Assembly (NCBI RefSeq): GCF_000696185.1
Contig: NZ_KK853997.1
Location: 3,487,901 to 3,551,900, forward strand
Length of the DNA stretch: 64,000 nt
Direction: 5' to 3'
Origin: Kitasatospora cheerisanensis KCTC 2395
Lineage (GTDB): Bacteria; Actinomycetota; Actinomycetes; Streptomycetales; Streptomycetaceae
Numbering within the stretch: the first letter of the stretch is position 1; every line of letters begins with the position of its first letter. Shown one piece after another: positions 26,083 to 34,264 of this stretch. Both the position numbers and the translations under genes were made by a program. The notes below the pieces were generated by a model. The model did no database searches, was not told where the DNA came from, and saw nothing but the letters and a program-made list of their open reading frames with translations.

Positions 26083-26700
26083 TCAGCGCTCCTTCGACTT
26101 CGTCAGGGCGGTGCGCAGGTTCCCGGGCCGCGGCTTCGCCCGGTCGTCCTTGGTGCGGGACAGCACGATCGCGCCGACCAGCGCGGCCAGCAGCAGCACC
26201 GACAGCGCCTCGAACGGCAGCACCCAGTGCGAGAACAGGAACTCGCCGGTGAGCCGGGTGGTGCCGGCCGGACCGGACAGGTCGATCCAGGACGAGCGGA
26301 ACGCGTCCACCACCAGCGTCACCAGGGTCGCGGCGGAGGCGACGCCCACGGCGAGCGCCGCCGGACGGTTGCCGGAGTCGGCGTCCGGGGAACGGCCGAT
26401 CGGGGCGCGGGTCAGCATCAGGCCGAACAGCACCAGCACGACCACCGAGCCCAGGTACACCAGCACCTGCACCCAGGCCACGAACTCCGCCGTCAGCAGC
26501 AGGAACTCGACCGCCAGCCCGCCCAGCGCGACCACCAGCCACAGCGCGGCGTGCACCAGCTGCCGGGTGGTCACCGAGACCACGGCCGCCCCGAGCACGA
26601 GGACACCGACCAGCAGGAAGACGATCTCCTGCCCGGTCGGCGAGAGGTACGAGCGCGCGGCGGGCTCCAACGAGCCCGCCGCGGCCAGCAGGGCGCTCAA
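26083..26700 (-). CDS. nuoJ: NADH-quinone oxidoreductase subunit J
   Basis: A 205-residue membrane subunit with 5 TM segments. Family stretches are [43 protein letters not shown], and [26 protein letters not shown], which matches the 'QhhVYxGAhhhLhhFhhMhh' core. The proposed start is TTG at 26700, overlapping the nuoI stop (TTGA) and in frame. This rare start is inferred from the overlap pattern of the operon. It includes helix 3, which forms a pi-bulge during turnover in complex I. Confidence 0.87.
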   Translation of the reverse strand: MSALLAAAGSLEPAARSYLSPTGQEIVFLLVGVLVLGAAVVSVTTRQLVHAALWLVVALGGLAVEFLLLTAEFVAWVQVLVYLGSVVVLVLFGLMLTRAPIGRSPDADSGNRPAALAVGVASAATLVTLVVDAFRSSWIDLSGPAGTTRLTGEFLFSHWVLPFEALSVLLLAALVGAIVLSRTKDDRAKPRPGNLRTALTKSKER

Positions 26701-27254
26701 CTCTGCTCCCCCTCCTCGGCGGCGGCAGCGGCCGCGGCGGCGGCCAGCTTGTCGGCGGCCTTGCGGGCCATGGCGATCTCCTTGGGCTCCTCCGCCGCGA
26801 CGTCGTGCGCCGGCGGCGGCGGGACGGTCCACATCCACTCGCGCAGCCGGTCGCGCTCGTGGGTGAGCTCGCGGATGTCGGTCTCCGCGTACTCGAACTC
26901 CGGCGACCAGAACAGCGCGTCGAACGGGCACACCTCGATGCAGATCCCGCAGTACATGCAGAGCGAGAAGTCGATGGCGAAGCGGTCCAGCACGTTGCGG
27001 GTGCGGGCCCGGGCGTTCGGATCGGCGGCCGGCAGCGTCTCCTTGTGGGAGTCGATGTAGATGCACCAGTCCGGGCACTCGCGGGCGCACAGCATGCAGA
27101 CCGTGCAGTTCTCCTCCAGCAGCGCGATCACGCCGCGCGAACGCGGCGGCAGGTCGGGCTGCACGTCGGGGTACTGCGCGGTGACGGTCTTCCGCGTCAT
27201 CGTCCGCATGGTCACGGCCAGGCCCTTGGCCAGGCCGGCTCCGGGAATCTTCAT
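26697..27254 (-). CDS. nuoI: NADH-quinone oxidoreductase subunit I (2x 4Fe-4S)
   Basis: A 185-residue ferredoxin-like subunit. Two 4Fe-4S motifs are intact: [12 protein letters not shown] (about residues 50-61) and [13 protein letters not shown] (about residues 98-110), forming clusters N6a and N6b. A charged C-terminal tail rich in Ala/Glu follows. ATG at 27254 overlaps the nuoH stop. It would pass electrons to the N2 cluster in NuoB. In this operon there is no NuoE, F or G to feed it from NADH. Confidence 0.95.
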   Translation of the reverse strand: MKIPGAGLAKGLAVTMRTMTRKTVTAQYPDVQPDLPPRSRGVIALLEENCTVCMLCARECPDWCIYIDSHKETLPAADPNARARTRNVLDRFAIDFSLCMYCGICIEVCPFDALFWSPEFEYAETDIRELTHERDRLREWMWTVPPPPAHDVAAEEPKEIAMARKAADKLAAAAAAAAAEEGEQS

Positions 27255-28213
27255 CAGGAGATCGCCACCTTCACGATGCCGGTGAGGGCGAGCTGGGCCA
27301 GGGCCAGCGGGATCAGCACCGTCCACGCGAAGCGCATCAGCTGGTCCTCCCGCAGCCGCGGGTAGGTGACCCGCAGCCAGAGCACCACGAACGCCAGCGC
27401 GAAGGTCTTCACCAGCGTCCACAGCCAGCCCAGGCTGTCCGAGAACGGCCCGTGCCAGCCGCCCAGGAACAGCACCGTGGTCAGCCCGCAGAGCACCACG
27501 ATGCCCGCGTACTCGGACAGCAGGAACAGCGCGAACCGCAGACCCGTGTACTCGGTGTACGCGCCGAAGATGATCTCCGAATCGGCCACCGGCATGTCGA
27601 ACGGCGGCCGCTGGAGCTCCGCCAGGCCCGCCGTGAAGAACACGAACGCGCCGATCAGCTGCCACGGCACCCACCACCAGTGGAAGGCGTCCACGATCCC
27701 CGGCAGCGAGACCGTCCCCGCCGCCATCGCCACCGACGCGGCGGCCAGCAGCATCGGCAGCTCGTACGACATCAGCTGCGCGGCCGTGCGCAACGCGCCC
27801 AGCAGCGAGAACTTGTTCGCCGACGCCCAGCCGCCCATCAGCGAACCCAGCACGCCGATGCCCATCACGGCCAGCACGAAGAAGATGCCCGCGTCCACCG
27901 CCTGCCCGACCAGCCCGTCCGGGCCCACCGGGATCACCAGCAGCACCAGCAGGTACGGCAGCAGCGCGACCGCCGGCGCCAGCCGGAAGATCCGCCGGTC
28001 CGCGCCCGCCGGAACGATGTCCTCCTTCTGCGCGAACTTCACGCCGTCGGCGACCAGCTGCGCCCAGCCGTGGAACCCGCCCGCGTACATCGGACCGAGC
28101 CGGCCCTGCATGTGCGCCATCACCTTGTGCTCGGCCTGACCGACCACCAGCGGCAGCACCAGGAACGCCACCAGCGTGCCGACACAACGCAGCAGCGTGT
28201 CGAGAAGGTTCAC
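27254..28213 (-). CDS. nuoH: NADH-quinone oxidoreductase subunit H
   Basis: A 319-residue membrane subunit with 8 TM helices, next to the quinone chamber. Signature segments are [60 protein letters not shown], and [33 protein letters not shown] (the E-channel region). GTG at 28213 overlaps the nuoC stop (GTGA). Confidence 0.95.
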   Translation of the reverse strand: MNLLDTLLRCVGTLVAFLVLPLVVGQAEHKVMAHMQGRLGPMYAGGFHGWAQLVADGVKFAQKEDIVPAGADRRIFRLAPAVALLPYLLVLLVIPVGPDGLVGQAVDAGIFFVLAVMGIGVLGSLMGGWASANKFSLLGALRTAAQLMSYELPMLLAAASVAMAAGTVSLPGIVDAFHWWWVPWQLIGAFVFFTAGLAELQRPPFDMPVADSEIIFGAYTEYTGLRFALFLLSEYAGIVVLCGLTTVLFLGGWHGPFSDSLGWLWTLVKTFALAFVVLWLRVTYPRLREDQLMRFAWTVLIPLALAQLALTGIVKVAIS

Positions 28214-29517
28214 GCGCTGTCTCCGTTCTGCACATCGCCGGGCCGCTCGGGCCGCTGCTCGGATTCGGACTGCTCGGCCTCTTCGGCCTCGGCCTCGGAT
28301 TTCGCCGCCGCGGGCTTCGCGGCCTCGGATTCCGTCGGCTCCGGCTCGGCGGGCTCGCCCTGCGCGTTCGCGACTTCCGGCTGCACGGGCTGGGGCGTCA
28401 CGGCCTCGGACTTCTCCGGGTCCGCCGACCCCACCTGCGCTGCCTCGCCCTGCGCGGGCGCGGCCTTCGGCTTCGCCGACTCGACGTGCGAGACCCGTGC
28501 GTCCGCAGCTTCCGGCCGCGCGGCCTCGGGCTTCGACCCGGCGGGCTCGCCCTGCGCGGGTGCGGACTCCGCGGCTCCCGGCTCGGCCGGCTTTTCGTGG
28601 GCCGGGACGGGGGCGTGCCACGGGGCGTCGGCGGACTGGGTGCGGGCGGTGCGGCGCGGGGTGTCGGGGGTGGTGGGCGGCGTTTCGGGTGTCGCGGCCT
28701 GGCTGACCGAGCCCTCGCCGACGCTGCGGGAGCGTCGCGGGCGGTCGGCGCGGACGGCGGGTGCGACTGCCGTGTCCGGGGCCGTCGCGGCCTGGCTGGT
28801 GGAGCCGTCGCCGACGCTGCGTGCGCGGCGGGGGCGGTCGACGCCGGCCGCGGCGCCGGCGCGGGCGGCCCTGGCGGGGCGTTCGGCGACCGGCGGGAGG
28901 GTGCCCTTGAGGGGGCCCCACTCGTTGGGGTCGGGGACGCCGGCGGGCAGCATCTTGCGTCGGGCGGGGCCGCCGCCGTGGTCGGACTCGCCGGGTTCCT
29001 TGGCGCCGGGCCAGTCCTTGGCGACGCGGGCGGCCAGCACGAAGTCCTTGCGCAGCGGGTGGCCTTCGAAGCCGTCCGGGAGCAGCAGAGTGGCGGGGTA
29101 CGGGTGGCCGGCGAATTCGATGCCGAACATCTCCCGGGTCTCGCGCTCGTGCCAGGCGGCGCCGGCGTAGACCTCGACGGCGGTCGGCAGAGCGGCCTTG
29201 TCGCGCGGGATCCGGGTGCGCAGCAGCAGTCGGCGGACGGTGCCGGGTTCGCCGACGGCGGCCAGGTGGGCGCAGACGGTGAAGCCCTCGGCGAGTTCGT
29301 CGACGGCGCTCAGCCAGTCGAGGAAGGCCAGGCCGAGCCGGTCGCGGGCGGCGGTGAGCGCCTCGATCCAGTGTTCGGCGGGGACGGTGACGGTGAGCAG
29401 TTCGTAGGCCTCGACGGCGCTCGCCCACGGGCCGATCGCGGCGGCGGTGCGCTCCGCGGGCGTCGGCTCGGCGGGGGCGGGAGCGGCGGCGTCGGGGGTG
29501 TCCGGGGTGTCGGTCAC
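28210..29517 (-). CDS. nuoC: NADH-quinone oxidoreductase subunit C with a long disordered C-terminal tail
   Basis: A 435-residue protein. The 30-kDa complex I domain occupies about residues 35-165 and ends in the signature [38 protein letters not shown]. After residue ~205 comes about 230 residues of Pro/Ala/Glu/Ser-rich, low-complexity sequence with two near-repeats ([19 protein letters not shown] and [19 protein letters not shown]). Standard NuoC is 150-250 residues, so the tail is unusual. Genes C and D are not fused here; no 49-kDa domain is present. GTG at 29517 overlaps the nuoB stop. Confidence 0.9.
   Translation of the reverse strand: MTDTPDTPDAAAPAPAEPTPAERTAAAIGPWASAVEAYELLTVTVPAEHWIEALTAARDRLGLAFLDWLSAVDELAEGFTVCAHLAAVGEPGTVRRLLLRTRIPRDKAALPTAVEVYAGAAWHERETREMFGIEFAGHPYPATLLLPDGFEGHPLRKDFVLAARVAKDWPGAKEPGESDHGGGPARRKMLPAGVPDPNEWGPLKGTLPPVAERPARAARAGAAAGVDRPRRARSVGDGSTSQAATAPDTAVAPAVRADRPRRSRSVGEGSVSQAATPETPPTTPDTPRRTARTQSADAPWHAPVPAHEKPAEPGAAESAPAQGEPAGSKPEAARPEAADARVSHVESAKPKAAPAQGEAAQVGSADPEKSEAVTPQPVQPEVANAQGEPAEPEPTESEAAKPAAAKSEAEAEEAEQSESEQRPERPGDVQNGDSA
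28691..28844 (-). repeat. Two degenerate ~60-bp repeats in the nuoC tail
   Basis: The segments starting at 28691 and 28784 share the sequence GTCGCGGCCTGGCTG and the following CGCCGACGCTGCG, and encode the near-identical DRPRR-RSVG-GS-SQAAT units of the NuoC tail. The pattern suggests a local duplication inside the gene. Confidence 0.7.
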
Positions 29518-30146
29518 CGCTCCCCCTCCTGGGTGGGCGCGGTGTGCAGCGGGCGGCGCAGCGCGGCGGCGGGTGCGGCGTAGCGCTGCGGGACGTCCTC
29601 GGCGGCGATCTTCTCCTGGAGCTTGAGGATGCCCTGGAGCAGTGCCTCGGGCCGCGGCGGGCAGCCGGGCACGTAGACGTCGACGGGGATGATCTGGTCG
29701 ACGCCCTTGGTGACGGAGTAGGAGTCCCAGTAGGGGCCGCCGGAGTTGGCGCAGGCGCCGAAGGAGATGACGTACTTCGGTTCGGGCATCTGCTCGTAGA
29801 GGCGCTTGACGGCGGGGGCCATCTTGTCGGTGACGGTGCCCGAGACGATCATCAGGTCGGCCTGGCGGGGGCCGGGCGCGAACGGAATGACACCCATCCG
29901 GATGAAGTCGTGCTTGGCCATGGACGCGGCGATGAACTCGATCGCGCAGCAGGCGAGGCCGAAGTTGAAGCACCAGAGGCTGTAGCGGCGGCCCCAGTTG
30001 AGCACCACCTTGACCGGGTCCGGGGCGAGCCGGGCGAGCGGGCCGAGGCGGCGCTGCTCGACGGCGGCGCCGGGGTGGGCCGGGTCGGGGATGCCGAGCG
30101 GGACCGGTCCGCCGGCGGGCGTCCCGTGCGAGTGCGTCACGTCCAT
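29514..30146 (-). CDS. nuoB: NADH-quinone oxidoreductase subunit B (cluster N2)
   Basis: A 210-residue subunit carrying the N2 4Fe-4S ligands: the vicinal pair in [10 protein letters not shown], the Cys in [10 protein letters not shown], and the Cys in [16 protein letters not shown]. Canonical [31 protein letters not shown] is present. The N-terminal [10 protein letters not shown] replaces the common WPxTFGLACC. N2 hands electrons to quinone at the interface with NuoD, which is missing from this operon. ATG at 30146 overlaps nuoA by 10 bases. Confidence 0.95.
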   Translation of the reverse strand: MDVTHSHGTPAGGPVPLGIPDPAHPGAAVEQRRLGPLARLAPDPVKVVLNWGRRYSLWCFNFGLACCAIEFIAASMAKHDFIRMGVIPFAPGPRQADLMIVSGTVTDKMAPAVKRLYEQMPEPKYVISFGACANSGGPYWDSYSVTKGVDQIIPVDVYVPGCPPRPEALLQGILKLQEKIAAEDVPQRYAAPAAALRRPLHTAPTQEGER

Positions 30147-30544
30147 TCCAGAACGCCCTTCTTCCAGGCGTAGAGCAGTCCGACGGCGAGGAAGCCGATG
30201 AAGACGAACATCTCCACCAGCGTGACCGCCCCGAAGCCGGCGGCGGCGAACACCGTGGCCCACGGGAACAGGTAGATCGCGTCGACCGCGAAGATCACGT
30301 ACAGGAAGGCGTAGACGTAGTAGCGGACCTGGGTGTGCGCCCAGCCCTCACCGACCGGATCGACGCCGCACTCGTAGGCGAGCAGTTTCTCCGGGGTGTT
30401 GACCACCGGCCGCAGCAGGCGGTTGGCGGTGAACGCCACCGTGACGAAGAGGACGCCGATGACCGCCAGCAGGCCGATCGCCGCGTAGGCGTCGAAGTAG
30501 CCGCTGCCGGCGGCGGGGTCGGCAGCGAGCGGCTGCCACTCCAT
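30137..30544 (-). CDS. nuoA: NADH-quinone oxidoreductase subunit A
   Basis: A 135-residue subunit, first in the operon. It has three TM helices with the conserved [43 protein letters not shown] (the ECG loop near the quinone entrance) and a final hydrophobic helix ([23 protein letters not shown]). ATG at 30544 is preceded by AAGAAGGG. The promoter should lie in 30545-30818, shared back-to-back with the histidine kinase gene. Confidence 0.95.
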   Translation of the reverse strand: MEWQPLAADPAAGSGYFDAYAAIGLLAVIGVLFVTVAFTANRLLRPVVNTPEKLLAYECGVDPVGEGWAHTQVRYYVYAFLYVIFAVDAIYLFPWATVFAAAGFGAVTLVEMFVFIGFLAVGLLYAWKKGVLEWT

Positions 30545-30818
30545 GCGTTACGCCCTTCTTCTTTGCCCGTCCATAACCATCGCTATCGCGGGAGTCTATG
30601 TGCACCGCTCGTCTACTCCTCCATCTGCCCGTCCTGCAAGACGGCCGGTGGACATCCGTGGAATTCCGCTTGCCGGCCCGCCGGGTCCGGGCTCCAGCGC
30701 CGGGGGTGGGGATAACCCCCGGTCGAAGACGGAGTGCAGCACCATGGCGGCGCGTGCTCCGCAACCGGGATGCTGGTGATCGTCAGGACGCGGCGAGCAC
30801 GAGGAGAGGGCGCCGACC

Positions 30819-31970
30819 ATGGAGGACGAGGCGAAGCGCCCGTCGTTGTACGGGGCGCAGCTGTGGCAGCGGGTGCAGCACGAGTTGCTGAACTTCCCGA
30901 TCGGGCTGGCCGGTTTCGTGGCGGCCTCGGTGCTGCTGACGGCCGGTCTGGGCCTGGCGGTGACGTTCGTCGGCCTGCCGCTGCTGGCGGTCGGGCTGGT
31001 CTGCTGCCGCGGTTTCGGCCGGCTGGGCCGGGTCCGGGCGCGGGCGTCGTTGGGCAGCCGGATCGCCGAGCCGGAGCCGACGGTGCCGTCCCGGCCCGGT
31101 CCGGCGGGCTGGGTGGTCGCCGCGCTGTCGGACGGGCTGAACTGGCGTTCGGCGCTGTACTGCGTGGTGATGCTGCCCTGGGGCATCCTCAGCTTCGTGC
31201 TGACGCTGGTGCTGCTGGTGGTCGGCTGGCCGGTGCTGCCGTGGGCGATGCGGGCGATCTCGGCGGTCTCCCGGCTGCTGGTGGAGGGCCTGCTGTCGCC
31301 GGGTGCGCTGGCCGAGCGGGTCCGCGAGCTGGAGGACGACCGGGGCGCGGTGGTCGACCACGCGGCGGCCGATCTGCGCCGCATCGAGCGGGATCTGCAC
31401 GACGGCGCGCAGGCCCGGCTGGTGGCGCTGGCGATGGATCTGGGCCTGGCGAAGGAGAAGTTGACGGAGGATCCGGTGGCCGCGCAGAAGATGGTCGACG
31501 CCGCGCACGGCGAGGTGAAGCTGGCCCTGCAGGAGCTGCGCGATCTGGCCCGGGGCATCCACCCGGCGGTGCTGACGGACCGCGGGCTGGATGCGGCGCT
31601 GTCCTCGGTCGCGGCGCGCTGCACGCTGCCGGGCGGGGTGAAGGTCCATGTGGAGCTGGGCGGGGAGCGCCCGGATTCGGCGGTCGAGGGCATCGCCTAC
31701 TTCACCGTCAGCGAGCTGCTCACCAACGCCTCGAAGCACTCCGGCGCCCGTTCCGCCTCGGTGGACGTCTGGCGGCAGGACGACCGGCTGATGCTGACGG
31801 TGCAGGACGACGGCCGCGGCGGTGCGCGGGTCCGGCCGGGCGGCGGGCTGGCCGGCCTGGCCGAGCGCGCCGAGTCGGTGGACGGCGTGTTCGTAGTCGA
31901 CAGCCCGGCCGCCGGGCCGACCTCGGTGACGGTCGAGCTCCCGTGGCGCACCCGGGCCGCCCGGGGCTGA
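30819..31970 (+). CDS. Sensor histidine kinase (NarL/DesK class, HisKA_3), orphan
   Basis: A 383-residue membrane sensor. Two hydrophobic hairpins lie in the first half (residues about 25-65 and 110-150) and match the actinobacterial 'putative sensor' domain. The phosphoacceptor is RIERDLHDGAQARLVALAMDLGLAK (His ~194), the N box SELLTNASKHSGA, and the G box VQDDGRGGARVRPGGGLAGLAERA. It signals through a LuxR-type response regulator, but none is adjacent: the next gene is a convergent protease. It is divergent from nuoA. ATG at 30819 has GAGGAGAGGG upstream. Confidence 0.9.
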   Translation: MEDEAKRPSLYGAQLWQRVQHELLNFPIGLAGFVAASVLLTAGLGLAVTFVGLPLLAVGLVCCRGFGRLGRVRARASLGSRIAEPEPTVPSRPGPAGWVVAALSDGLNWRSALYCVVMLPWGILSFVLTLVLLVVGWPVLPWAMRAISAVSRLLVEGLLSPGALAERVRELEDDRGAVVDHAAADLRRIERDLHDGAQARLVALAMDLGLAKEKLTEDPVAAQKMVDAAHGEVKLALQELRDLARGIHPAVLTDRGLDAALSSVAARCTLPGGVKVHVELGGERPDSAVEGIAYFTVSELLTNASKHSGARSASVDVWRQDDRLMLTVQDDGRGGARVRPGGGLAGLAERAESVDGVFVVDSPAAGPTSVTVELPWRTRAARG

Positions 31971-31988
31971 CGGCCGCGCGGCGTGGAC

Positions 31989-32034
31989 GGGCCCGGGGTG
32001 CCGCTTCCCTTGCGCGGTACGGCACCCCGGGCCC
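31989..32034. terminator. Bidirectional terminator between histidine kinase and protease genes
   Basis: A 15-bp perfect stem (GGGCCCGGGGTGCCG, 31989-32003, with 32020-32034) between two converging genes, about 15-20 bases from each stop. Confidence 0.8.
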
Positions 32035-32048
32035 GGGCCTGTCTCGGG

Positions 32049-33161
32049 CTACAGCGACCCGAGCGTGACGTCCGCGGTCTGGTTCTTGCCGTCGCGCTGG
32101 TAGCCGACGGTGACCTTGTCGCCCGGGGAGAACGAGGCGAGCGCGCTGGTCAGCACGGAGGGGGAGGTGATCGTGGTGTCGTTGACCTTGGTGATCACGT
32201 CGCCCGCCTGCAGCCCGGCGGAGGCGGCCGGCCCGCCGGAGGTCACCGAGACGATCGCCGCCCCGGCCGGCTGGAAGTTCGCGTCGAAGAACGGGCGGAC
32301 GGTCACCCCGAGCCCGGCCCGGCCGGAGTTGGTGACCTTGCCGTCCTTGATCAGCTGGGTGGCGATGCTGTTCACGGTGACGGCGGGGATGGCGAAGCCG
32401 ATGCCGGGCGCGGCCGAGCCGCCGAGTTCCGGGTCGACCGCGGTCAGCGTGTTGATCCCGATCACCTGGCTGGAGAGGTTGACCAGCGCGCCGCCGCTGT
32501 TGCCGGGGTTGATCGCGGCCGAGGTCTGCACCATGTTGCCGATGGTGGCGCCGGGCGAGCCGGGGCTCTGCGGTTCGGTGACGGTCCGTCCGACCGCCGA
32601 GACGATGCCCTCGGTGACGCTGCTGGACAGGCCGAGCGGGCTGCCCATGGCCAGCGTGACCTGCCCGACGGCGACCTTGGAGCTGTCCGCGAAGGTGGCG
32701 GGCTTGAGCCCGTTGGGCGGGCTGCTCAGCCTGATCACCGCGAGGTCGGACTGCGGGTAGCTGCCGACCAGGGTGGCGTCCAGCGGCTTGGTGCTGTTGG
32801 CGAGCGTCACGGTGAAGCTCTGCGCGGTGCCGATGACGTGCGCGTTGGTGACGATGTCGCCCTTGTCGTCGAAGACGATCCCGGAGCCGAGGCTGTCGCC
32901 CGCGGTGATCTGCACCACCGAGGGCAGCACCTGGGAGATCACCTGCTGGTACTCCTGCTCCAGCTGGCTGTTGGTGGACGGCGCGGGCGCGGTGGTGGCG
33001 GCCGGGGCCGCCGAGGAACTGGAGCCCTTGTCGCTGCCGGAGCAGCCGCTGATCAGCAGCGCCGCCGCGGCGAGCACCGCGGCCGGCCCCGACCACAGTC
33101 TGGGCCCGGTCGGGCGGGGGCCGGCCGGAAGCGGGCGGGTCTGTTCCTTCTTCGGGCGCAC
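32049..33161 (-). CDS. S1C serine protease with PDZ domain (HtrA/DegP-like lipoprotein)
   Basis: A 370-residue secreted protease. A basic N-terminus is followed by a hydrophobic segment ending LLISGC (lipobox, Cys about residue 42), so it is likely membrane-anchored outside the cell. The trypsin-like domain has the triad in VTNAHVIG (His), YPQSDLAVIRL (Asp) and NPGNSGGALVNL (Ser). The C-terminal PDZ spans about residues 270-370 (GAAIVSVTSGGPAASAGLQAGDVITKVND). GTG at 33161 is chosen for its GGAGG ribosome site; the frame continues to 33233. It acts in extracytoplasmic protein quality control. Confidence 0.9.
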   Translation of the reverse strand: MRPKKEQTRPLPAGPRPTGPRLWSGPAAVLAAAALLISGCSGSDKGSSSSAAPAATTAPAPSTNSQLEQEYQQVISQVLPSVVQITAGDSLGSGIVFDDKGDIVTNAHVIGTAQSFTVTLANSTKPLDATLVGSYPQSDLAVIRLSSPPNGLKPATFADSSKVAVGQVTLAMGSPLGLSSSVTEGIVSAVGRTVTEPQSPGSPGATIGNMVQTSAAINPGNSGGALVNLSSQVIGINTLTAVDPELGGSAAPGIGFAIPAVTVNSIATQLIKDGKVTNSGRAGLGVTVRPFFDANFQPAGAAIVSVTSGGPAASAGLQAGDVITKVNDTTITSPSVLTSALASFSPGDKVTVGYQRDGKNQTADVTLGSL

Positions 33162-33273
33162 GGGACCACCTCCGGTCGCAGGGCAGAACTTTGTCAGCAT
33201 TTCAGCGAAATGTCCGAATACCTGCGCCGACACACCAGGGAGCCCCCGGAAGGCCGCCGTCTAGGATCGGCCC

Positions 33274-34248
33274 ATGACGTGGTTGATCACCGGCGGGGCG
33301 GGTTACATCGGCGGCCATGTGGTCCGGGAGCTGGTCGCGGCCGGCGAGTCCGTGGTCGTCCTGGACGACCTCAGCTCCGGCTCGCCCTCCCACCTGCCCC
33401 CCGGCGTCCCCCTGGTGACCGGCTCCACGCTGGACCGCCCGCTGCTGGACCGCGTCCTGGCCGAGCACGCCGTCACCGGGGTGCTGCACCTGGCGGCCCG
33501 CAAGCAGGTCGGCGAGTCGGTCGCCCAGCCGCTGCGCTACTACCACGAGAACGTGGAGGGCCTGCGGATCGTGCTGGCCGCCGCGGTCGACGCGGGCGTC
33601 CGCCGGGTGGTGCTGTCCTCCTCCGCCGCCGTCTACGGCATGCCGGACGTCGAACTGGTCGCCGAGTCCACGCCGTGCGCGCCGATGAACCCGTACGGCG
33701 AGACCAAGCTGGCCGGCGAGTGGCTGCTGAACGCCTGCGCCGAGGCGTACGGGCTGTCCACGGTGGCGCTGCGCTACTTCAACGTGGCGGGCGCGGCCTC
33801 CCCCGAGCTGTCCGACCCGGGTGCGGCCAACCTGGTGCCGCTGGCCTTCGAGCGCCTCACCGCCGGGCTGCCCCCGCTGATCTTCGGGGACGACTACCCG
33901 ACCCCGGACGGCACCTGCATCCGCGACTACATCCACGTCTCGGACATCGCGTCCGCGCACGTCGCCGCCGTCCGCCGGCTGACCGCCGCCGCGGACGGCG
34001 AGCAGGTCCGACTGACCCTCAACATCGGCACCGGGCTCGGCGTCTCCGTCCGCGAGATGCTCGCCGAGATCGCCGAGGTCACCGGCCTCGACACCGCCCC
34101 CGAGGTGACCGCCCGCCGGGCCGGCGACCCGGCCCGGGTGGTGGCCTCCGCCGAGCTGATCCGGCGCGAACTCGGCTGGACCGCCCGGCACGGCGTCCGC
34201 GACATGGTCGCCTCCGCCTGGGCCGGCTGGCAGCACCGCCACCCGTGA
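33274..34248 (+). CDS. galE: UDP-glucose 4-epimerase
   Basis: A 324-residue extended short-chain dehydrogenase. The NAD-binding motif is MTWLITGGAGYIGGHVVREL, VLDDLSSGSPSHLP follows, then HLAARKQVGESVAQPLRYYHENV, the catalytic SSSAAVYG Ser and NPYGETK (YxxxK), and the sugar-binding RYFNVAGAA. It interconverts UDP-glucose and UDP-galactose for exopolysaccharide or galactose metabolism. It is divergent from the protease gene and convergent with the kinase gene; no galT or galK is adjacent. Confidence 0.9.
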   Translation: MTWLITGGAGYIGGHVVRELVAAGESVVVLDDLSSGSPSHLPPGVPLVTGSTLDRPLLDRVLAEHAVTGVLHLAARKQVGESVAQPLRYYHENVEGLRIVLAAAVDAGVRRVVLSSSAAVYGMPDVELVAESTPCAPMNPYGETKLAGEWLLNACAEAYGLSTVALRYFNVAGAASPELSDPGAANLVPLAFERLTAGLPPLIFGDDYPTPDGTCIRDYIHVSDIASAHVAAVRRLTAAADGEQVRLTLNIGTGLGVSVREMLAEIAEVTGLDTAPEVTARRAGDPARVVASAELIRRELGWTARHGVRDMVASAWAGWQHRHP

Positions 34249-34264
34249 CCGGGCCCCGCCGGCC

